The notes under the pieces were generated by a model. The model was not told the DNA's origin. It saw only the letters and a program-made list of their open reading frames with translations, and searched no databases. From Ruminococcus sp. (GTDB lineage: Bacteria; Bacillota; Clostridia; Oscillospirales; Ruminococcaceae), in assembly GCA_017437285.1 (NCBI GenBank), contig JAFSBM010000218.1, positions 1-55,295 of the forward strand: 55,295 nucleotides of DNA, given 5' to 3'. Below, piece by piece: positions 51,330 through 55,295 of this stretch (positions are counted from its first letter, which is position 1; each line of letters opens with the position of its first letter). The position numbers and the translations under genes were made by a program.

Positions 51330-51361
51330 GCGGCAGTCTTAACGATTGCCGTCTATTTTTT
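51330..51361 (+). terminator. Terminator of the GH30/CE1 gene
   Basis: GGCGGCAGTC pairs with GATTGCCGTC (with G-T pairing) and is followed by a T-rich run. Confidence 0.72.
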
Positions 51362-51371
51362 GTTTGAAAGC

Positions 51372-51540
51372 CATTAGCCTTTTTAAAGCTGTTAGCTGTC
51401 AGCCATTAGCCATTAGCCATTAGCTGTTGGCAGGCGGATAATATCTTTTTTTAGCTTTTAGCTTTTCGGCAATGCGTAATTATTTTAAAGAGCCTATAGC
51501 TAATAGCTAATGGCTAAAGGCTAAAGGCTAAAGGCTAACG
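51372..51540. repeat. Heptad repeat arrays filling the gap before the P-loop ATPase gene
   Basis: TTAGC-type units at 51372-51431 (CATTAGC x4, TGTTAGC, TGTCAGC, TGTTGGC), a partial REP (GGCGGATAATATC) at 51433-51445, TTTTAGC units at 51449-51462, and GCTAAxG units at 51492-51540 (GCCTATA, GCTAATA, GCTAATG, GCTAAAG x3, GCTAACG). The array switches orientation around the partial REP. Confidence 0.88.
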
Positions 51541-51633
51541 GCTTGATTGTTAGTATATACTAATTCGAAAATATTGCATTTCTGCGAAAAAAGTGCTATA
51601 ATAAAATGTAGAACGACTTTTTTGAGGTAAAGT

Positions 51634-52293
51634 ATGAAAAGAATTACAGTTATCACAGGTCATTACGGCTGCGGAAAGACAAATCTCTCTGTAAATCTCG
51701 CTGTGAAAGCGGCAGAAAAATGGGAAAAAGTCACCGTTGTTGACCTTGACCTTGTAAACCCATATTTCCGTACAGCTGATTTCAAAAAGCTGTTTGAAGA
51801 AAAGGGAATTAATCTCATTGCCCCCGATTTTGCCAATACAAACCTTGATGTCCCCTCGGTGCAGTTCGATATCGAGCTTCTTGCCGCAGGTGACGGATGC
51901 CTTATTATTGACGTTGGCGGCGATGACGCAGGTGCATTTGCCCTTGGCAGATACGCACAGGCTCTCAATAATCACATAGATGAACTTGAAATGCTCTATG
52001 TCATCAATCAGCGGAGAAATCTCACGGAAACAGCCGATGAAGCCGTTTCCCTTATGTATGAGATTGAAGCCGCTTCACGTATGAAGCATACAGCTGTTGT
52101 GAATAACACAAACCTCGGCTGTGAAACAACTGCGGAGATTATCGCACAATCTAAAAATTTTGCTGATGAAGTATCGGCAAAAACAGGACTTCCCCTTGCG
52201 TTTACAACTTGTCCCGAGGATTTGTGCAGCTCCCTTGAAAATAACGATATACTCCCCATAAAGGTTTTTGTAAAGCCTCTGTGGGAAATATAA
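51634..52293 (+). CDS. P-loop ATPase of the ParA/MinD/CobQ type, linked to oxoacid oxidoreductase
   Basis: The 219-residue cytoplasmic protein begins KRITVITGHYGCGKTNLSVNLA, a Walker A in SIMIBI-class context, then VTVVDLDLVNPYFRTADF (Walker A', about 33-50) and CLIIDVGGDDAGAFALGRY (Walker B, about 90-108). I know homologues next to 2-oxoacid:ferredoxin oxidoreductase genes in Clostridia, but not a proven function; a role in cofactor or cluster assembly of the complex is inference. The ferredoxin-subunit gene begins 35 bases after its stop. Confidence 0.72.
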   Translation: MKRITVITGHYGCGKTNLSVNLAVKAAEKWEKVTVVDLDLVNPYFRTADFKKLFEEKGINLIAPDFANTNLDVPSVQFDIELLAAGDGCLIIDVGGDDAGAFALGRYAQALNNHIDELEMLYVINQRRNLTETADEAVSLMYEIEAASRMKHTAVVNNTNLGCETTAEIIAQSKNFADEVSAKTGLPLAFTTCPEDLCSSLENNDILPIKVFVKPLWEI

Positions 52294-52328
52294 TGCCAAT
52301 ATTTCAGATAGAAAGTGTGGTGTAAGAA

Positions 52329-52535
52329 TTGGCTAAAATGACTGTTATTACAGAACGCTGTAAGGGCTGCGGTCTTTGTACTGCTGCCTGCCCTAAGAAA
52401 ATTGTTGAGCTTCAGAAAGAAAAGCGTAACAAGAAGGGCTATTTCTACGCTGTATGTACCGATCAGGACGCTTGTATAAGCTGTGCAATGTGTGCTGCTA
52501 TGTGTCCCGATTGTGCAATCACTATCGAAAAGTAA
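52329..52535 (+). CDS. vorD: 2-oxoacid:ferredoxin oxidoreductase delta subunit (two 4Fe-4S ferredoxin)
   Basis: The 68-residue protein is a two-cluster ferredoxin: CKGCGLCTAACP (about 11-22) and CISCAMCAAMCP (about 49-60). It passes electrons from the thiamine enzyme to free ferredoxin. The TTG start gives the usual MAKMT opening; an ATG three codons later is possible because no strong ribosome-binding site is seen. It is the first of four subunit genes in the order delta-alpha-beta-gamma. Confidence 0.87.
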   Translation: MAKMTVITERCKGCGLCTAACPKKIVELQKEKRNKKGYFYAVCTDQDACISCAMCAAMCPDCAITIEK

Positions 52536-52554
52536 TTGAAAGGAGCTTAAAGCT

Positions 52555-53613
52555 TTGGAAAGAAATCTTATGAAGGGCAATGAAGCTCTTGCTGAGGCCG
52601 CTATCAGAGCAGGCTGTAAGTGCTTCTTCGGCTACCCTATCACACCACAGACAGAGCTTGCCGCATATATGGCAAAGCGTATGAATAAGGCAGGCGGCGT
52701 ATTTTTACAGGCAGAGTCTGAAATTGCCGCTATCAATATGGTTCTTGGTGCAGCATCTACAGGTGTTCGTGCTATGACATCATCTTCATCCCCGGGAATT
52801 TCTCTCAAAAGCGAGGGTATTTCCTATATCGCAGGTTCTGACCTTCCTGCTGTAATCATCAACGTACAGCGTGGCGGTCCGGGACTTGGCGGAATTCAGC
52901 CATCACAGGCTGACTACTGGCAGGCTACAAAGGCTCTCGGTCACGGCGACTTCCACCTCCTCGTATATGCTCCTGCATCTGTACAGGAAATGGTTGATAT
53001 GGTTGTAAAGGCATTTGATAAGGCTGATGAATACCGTATGCCTGCAATGATTCTCGCTGACGGACTTCTCGGACAGATGATGGAGCCTGTATCATTCCCT
53101 GAAATCAATGCAAATCCCACAGACAAGAGCAGCTGGGCTGCTGACGGTCACAAGGGCAAGAGAGCTCACCACATCGTAAACTCTCTCTACCTCAAGCCCG
53201 ATGAGCTTGAAAAGTCCGTTGCTGACAGATTTGCAAGATATGAAACAATCAAGGAAAACGAAACTGACGCTGAGCTTTATCTCACAGAGGATTGCGACAT
53301 TCTTCTTTGTGCATTCGGTGCAACTGCAAGAGTTGTAAAATCCGCTGTAAACGAGGCAAGAGCTATGGGTATCAAGGCTGGACTTTTCCGCCCCAAGACA
53401 CTCTGGCCATTCCCTGTTAAGGAGCTTAACGAGGCTGCTAAGAGTGCTAAGAAGCTTCTCTCCGTTGAAATGTCAATGGGACAGATGATTGACGATATCA
53501 AGCTTGCTATCAACTGCTCCAAGCCCGTTGAATTCTACGGACGTACAGGCGGTATTATTCCTAACCCTGCTGAAATTCTGGCAGAAATCAAAAAAGTCGG
53601 AGGTGCTGAATAA
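52555..53613 (+). CDS. vorB: 2-oxoacid:ferredoxin oxidoreductase alpha subunit (VorB/KorA type)
   Basis: The 352-residue subunit contains the pyrimidine-binding domain of thiamine pyrophosphate (KGNEALAEAAIRAGCKCFFGYPITPQTELA at 4-34; SSSPGISLKSEGISYIAGSDLPAVIINVQRGGPGLGG split about 75-110) and the transketolase C-terminal domain (about 240-350). With the other three subunits it decarboxylates a 2-oxoacid to the acyl-CoA, reducing ferredoxin. Whether the substrate is branched-chain oxoacid or 2-oxoglutarate cannot be decided by eye. The TTG start follows AAAGGAG. Confidence 0.87.
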   Translation: MERNLMKGNEALAEAAIRAGCKCFFGYPITPQTELAAYMAKRMNKAGGVFLQAESEIAAINMVLGAASTGVRAMTSSSSPGISLKSEGISYIAGSDLPAVIINVQRGGPGLGGIQPSQADYWQATKALGHGDFHLLVYAPASVQEMVDMVVKAFDKADEYRMPAMILADGLLGQMMEPVSFPEINANPTDKSSWAADGHKGKRAHHIVNSLYLKPDELEKSVADRFARYETIKENETDAELYLTEDCDILLCAFGATARVVKSAVNEARAMGIKAGLFRPKTLWPFPVKELNEAAKSAKKLLSVEMSMGQMIDDIKLAINCSKPVEFYGRTGGIIPNPAEILAEIKKVGGAE

Positions 53614-54365
53614 TGGCTGTAGTATTTGAAAGACCAAAGTCACTCCTTGATGTTCCTACACATTACTGCCCGGGCTGTACTCACGGTATCGTTCACAGAC
53701 TCGTTGCTGAGGTTATGGACGAAATGGGTATCGAGGGCGATACAGTTGGCGTATGCCCTGTTGGATGCTCCGTTATGGCATATGACTATTTCGGCTGCGA
53801 TATGATTGAAGCTCCCCACGGACGTGCTCCAGCTGTTGCAACAGGTGTTAAGCGTACAAATCCCGATAAGTTTGTATTTACATATCAGGGTGACGGTGAC
53901 CTTGCAGCTATCGGTACAGCTGAAACTGTTCACGTTGCTACAAGAGGCGAAAATATCGTTGTTATCTTCATCAACAATACAATTTACGGTATGACAGGCG
54001 GACAGATGGCTCCTACAACACTTCCGGGACAGGTTACACAGACAACGCCTTTCGGACGTGACCCACAGCTTGCAGGTTATCCTGTAAGAGTATGCGAGAT
54101 GCTTTCCACACTCACAGGTACAGCATATGCTCACCGTGTAGCAGTTGACAGCGTTCCCCATATCCGTGAAGCTAAGAAGGCTATCAGAAAAGCATTTGAA
54201 ACACAGAAGGCAAAGAAGGGCTTCTCAATTGTTGAGGTTCTTTCAACTTGTCCTACAAACTGGGGACTTACTCCCACAGAGGCAATAAAAAGACTTCAGG
54301 ACGAGATGATTCCCTATTATCCCCTTGGAGTATACAAGGATACAACAGAGGAGGGCAATGAATAA
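53613..54365 (+). CDS. vorA: 2-oxoacid:ferredoxin oxidoreductase beta subunit (thiamine pyrophosphate binding)
   Basis: The 250-residue subunit binds the diphosphate of thiamine pyrophosphate. [16 protein letters not shown] (about 17) and [10 protein letters not shown] are typical; the cofactor motif runs from [13 protein letters not shown] (GDG, about 92) to [13 protein letters not shown] (NN, about 121). [10 protein letters not shown] follows, as in Kor/Vor beta subunits. It overlaps the alpha-subunit stop by one base (TAATG) and is overlapped in the same way by the gamma subunit. Confidence 0.9.
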   Translation: MAVVFERPKSLLDVPTHYCPGCTHGIVHRLVAEVMDEMGIEGDTVGVCPVGCSVMAYDYFGCDMIEAPHGRAPAVATGVKRTNPDKFVFTYQGDGDLAAIGTAETVHVATRGENIVVIFINNTIYGMTGGQMAPTTLPGQVTQTTPFGRDPQLAGYPVRVCEMLSTLTGTAYAHRVAVDSVPHIREAKKAIRKAFETQKAKKGFSIVEVLSTCPTNWGLTPTEAIKRLQDEMIPYYPLGVYKDTTEEGNE

Positions 54366-54898
54366 TGGCAACAACAGAAATCATTCTTGCTGGATTTGGC
54401 GGACAGGGCGTACTTTTCGCAGGAAAAATCCTTGCATACTGCGGACTTGTTGACAATAAGGAGCTTTCATGGCTTCCCTCATACGGTCCTGAGATGCGTG
54501 GCGGTACAGCTAACTGCTCTGTATGTATTTCAGATGAGCCAATTGGTTCACCCCTCGTAATCAATCCTGATATTCTCATTGCAATGAATCAGCCCTCATT
54601 TGACAAGTTTGTCAATGATGTAAAGCCTGGCGGAAAGGTATTCTACGACAGCACACTTATTGATAATGAGTGTACACGTACAGATATTGAGATTTACGGT
54701 ATTCCCTCATCACAGCTTGCAGATGCAAACGAGCTGAAGGGCGGTTCAAATATGATTCTCCTTGGCAAGACAATCAAGGAAACAGGAGTATTCACATTTG
54801 ATACAATGAAGAAGTGCATTGAAAAGGTTGTACCTCCCACAAAGGCACAGCTTATTGCAAACAACTTCAAGGCTATTGAAATCGGTATGAACAACTGA
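54365..54898 (+). CDS. vorC: 2-oxoacid:ferredoxin oxidoreductase gamma subunit
   Basis: The 177-residue subunit has the gamma-domain opening [21 protein letters not shown] (split: GFGGQG at about 10-15), [17 protein letters not shown] (about 38-54) and the [10 protein letters not shown] segment. It completes the four-subunit enzyme. Initiation is by a TAATG overlap with the beta gene. A GCGTAAT heptad pair and a terminator follow within 60 bases. Confidence 0.92.
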   Translation: MATTEIILAGFGGQGVLFAGKILAYCGLVDNKELSWLPSYGPEMRGGTANCSVCISDEPIGSPLVINPDILIAMNQPSFDKFVNDVKPGGKVFYDSTLIDNECTRTDIEIYGIPSSQLADANELKGGSNMILLGKTIKETGVFTFDTMKKCIEKVVPPTKAQLIANNFKAIEIGMNN

Positions 54899-54905
54899 AT
54901 ATAAT

Positions 54906-54956
54906 GCGTAATGCGTAATTAATGGACGGCGGAATTTATTTCTGCCGTCTTTTTTA
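54906..54956 (+). terminator. Heptad pair and terminator of the oxidoreductase operon
   Basis: GCGTAAT twice (54906-54919), then GACGGCGGAA (54925-54934) paired with TTCTGCCGTC (54940-54949) and a T-run. Confidence 0.85.
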
Positions 54957-54965
54957 TTTTATAGC

Positions 54966-55135
54966 CATTAGCCGTTAGCTTTTAGCTATTAGCATGTGTC
55001 CGCAATTTACGTAATATAGCCGATTTTATGTAGGGGCGGATATTATCCGCCCGTATTTTCTGCATTTTAAAACAATTACGCATTACGCATTACGAATTAC
55101 GCATTAAAAAATGGCGGCAGGAAATAATTCCCACC
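54966..55135. repeat. Repeat cluster: heptads, REP, heptads, hairpin
   Basis: CATTAGC, CGTTAGC, TTTTAGC, TATTAGC (54966-54993); REP with GGGCGGATATTATCCGCCC (55029-55053); ATTACGC, ATTACGC, ATTACGA, ATTACGC (55075-55102); and a GGCGGCAGGAA...TTCCCACCGCC hairpin (about 55112-55137). Confidence 0.9.
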
Positions 55136-55172
55136 GCCTGTAGATTATTATTTATTTATACTACCCTCTATT

Positions 55173-55295
55173 TCAATTTATACATTTTGATGCATCAAGG
55201 CATTCAAAATTGAAGGCGAGTAAAGTATCAAGAGAAGAAGCAAAGGTGATATAAGCGTTATCAAGAAAAGTCTTGATGCTGTCAAAAAAGCACTG
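55173..55295 (-). other. Open frame running off the window end (uncertain)
   Basis: On the minus strand a frame is open from the window edge to a TGA at 55173-55175 (about 40 codons, ending in DASKCIN). It could be the C-terminus of a gene beyond the window, but the length is within chance and I recognise no family. The plus strand also has an open but startless run here. Confidence 0.2.

Noticed and set aside
1-55295. rRNA or tRNA genes
   Set aside because: I looked for 16S/23S signatures and tRNA T-arm motifs in the larger gaps and saw none.

Overview
The window is a replication-origin neighbourhood plus flanking chromosome of a low-GC Gram-positive anaerobe of the Ruminococcaceae, most likely a fibre-degrading Ruminococcus of the R. 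flavefaciens type. The taxonomic argument rests on three things: the canonical Firmicutes origin gene order, ferredoxin-dependent anaerobic metabolism (2-oxoacid:ferredoxin oxidoreductase, a flavodiiron protein and a ferredoxin-thioredoxin reductase homologue), and two very large secreted xylanolytic enzymes carrying type I dockerins, the hallmark of a cellulosome. Species assignment is inference.

Layout. 0-8.9 kb: a hairpin repeat, a YkgJ-type cysteine-cluster protein, a sugar-phosphate isomerase-like protein, nrdR, small membrane proteins, a MITE-like insertion, an RsuA-type pseudouridine synthase, a stand-alone MsmX-type sugar ABC ATPase, a dipeptidase, a lipoprotein, a YtaF/MntP protein and a metallophosphoesterase. 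8.9-19.7 kb (minus strand): gyrA, a YcxB-like protein, gyrB, a REP-associated transposase, remB, recF, an S4-domain protein (yaaA), dnaN and dnaA. 17.7-20.9 kb: bipartite oriC, with an apparent unwinding element between dnaA and dnaN and a box cluster upstream of dnaA. 20.9-32.3 kb (plus strand): rpmH, rnpA, yidD, yidC, jag, mnmE, mnmG, rsmG, noc, parA, parB and serS, with four parS sites. 32.3-34.2 kb (minus): flavodiiron protein, ferredoxin-thioredoxin reductase, thioredoxin and a tiny DUF3789-like protein. 34.4-40.1 kb: a guanylate-kinase-like protein, two permeases, birA, a flippase and deoD. 40.4-43.8 kb (minus): a CDF metal exporter and a LacI-sensor/degenerate GGDEF/AraC regulator. 44.2-51.3 kb: GH10/GH43 and GH30/CE1 dockerin enzymes. 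51.6-54.9 kb: a P-loop ATPase and a four-subunit 2-oxoacid:ferredoxin oxidoreductase.

The genes form recognisable working groups: replication initiation and segregation (dnaA, dnaN, recF, gyrase, noc, parA, parB, parS); translation and membrane insertion; oxygen and thiol defence; and extracellular xylan breakdown with a divergent regulator. The two xylanase genes share a 64-bp promoter/operator block.

The least expected content is intergenic. (1) Several families of 7-bp tandem repeats each carry a TAA or TAG per unit, and repeatedly supply or abut the stop codons of upstream genes. (2) A REP family with palindrome GGGCGGATATTATCCGCCC occurs twice, in opposite orientations and in frame, inside the RAYT transposase gene that probably mobilises it. 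(3) A large hairpin element occurs near both ends of the first 20 kb, one copy with a 114-bp insert in its loop. (4) A 9-mer TGTTGAAAA / TTTTCAACA is dense at the origin, lies inside the dnaA promoter and clusters again 10 kb away, so it may be this lineage's variant DnaA box. All calls were made by reading the sequence; no database search was possible.
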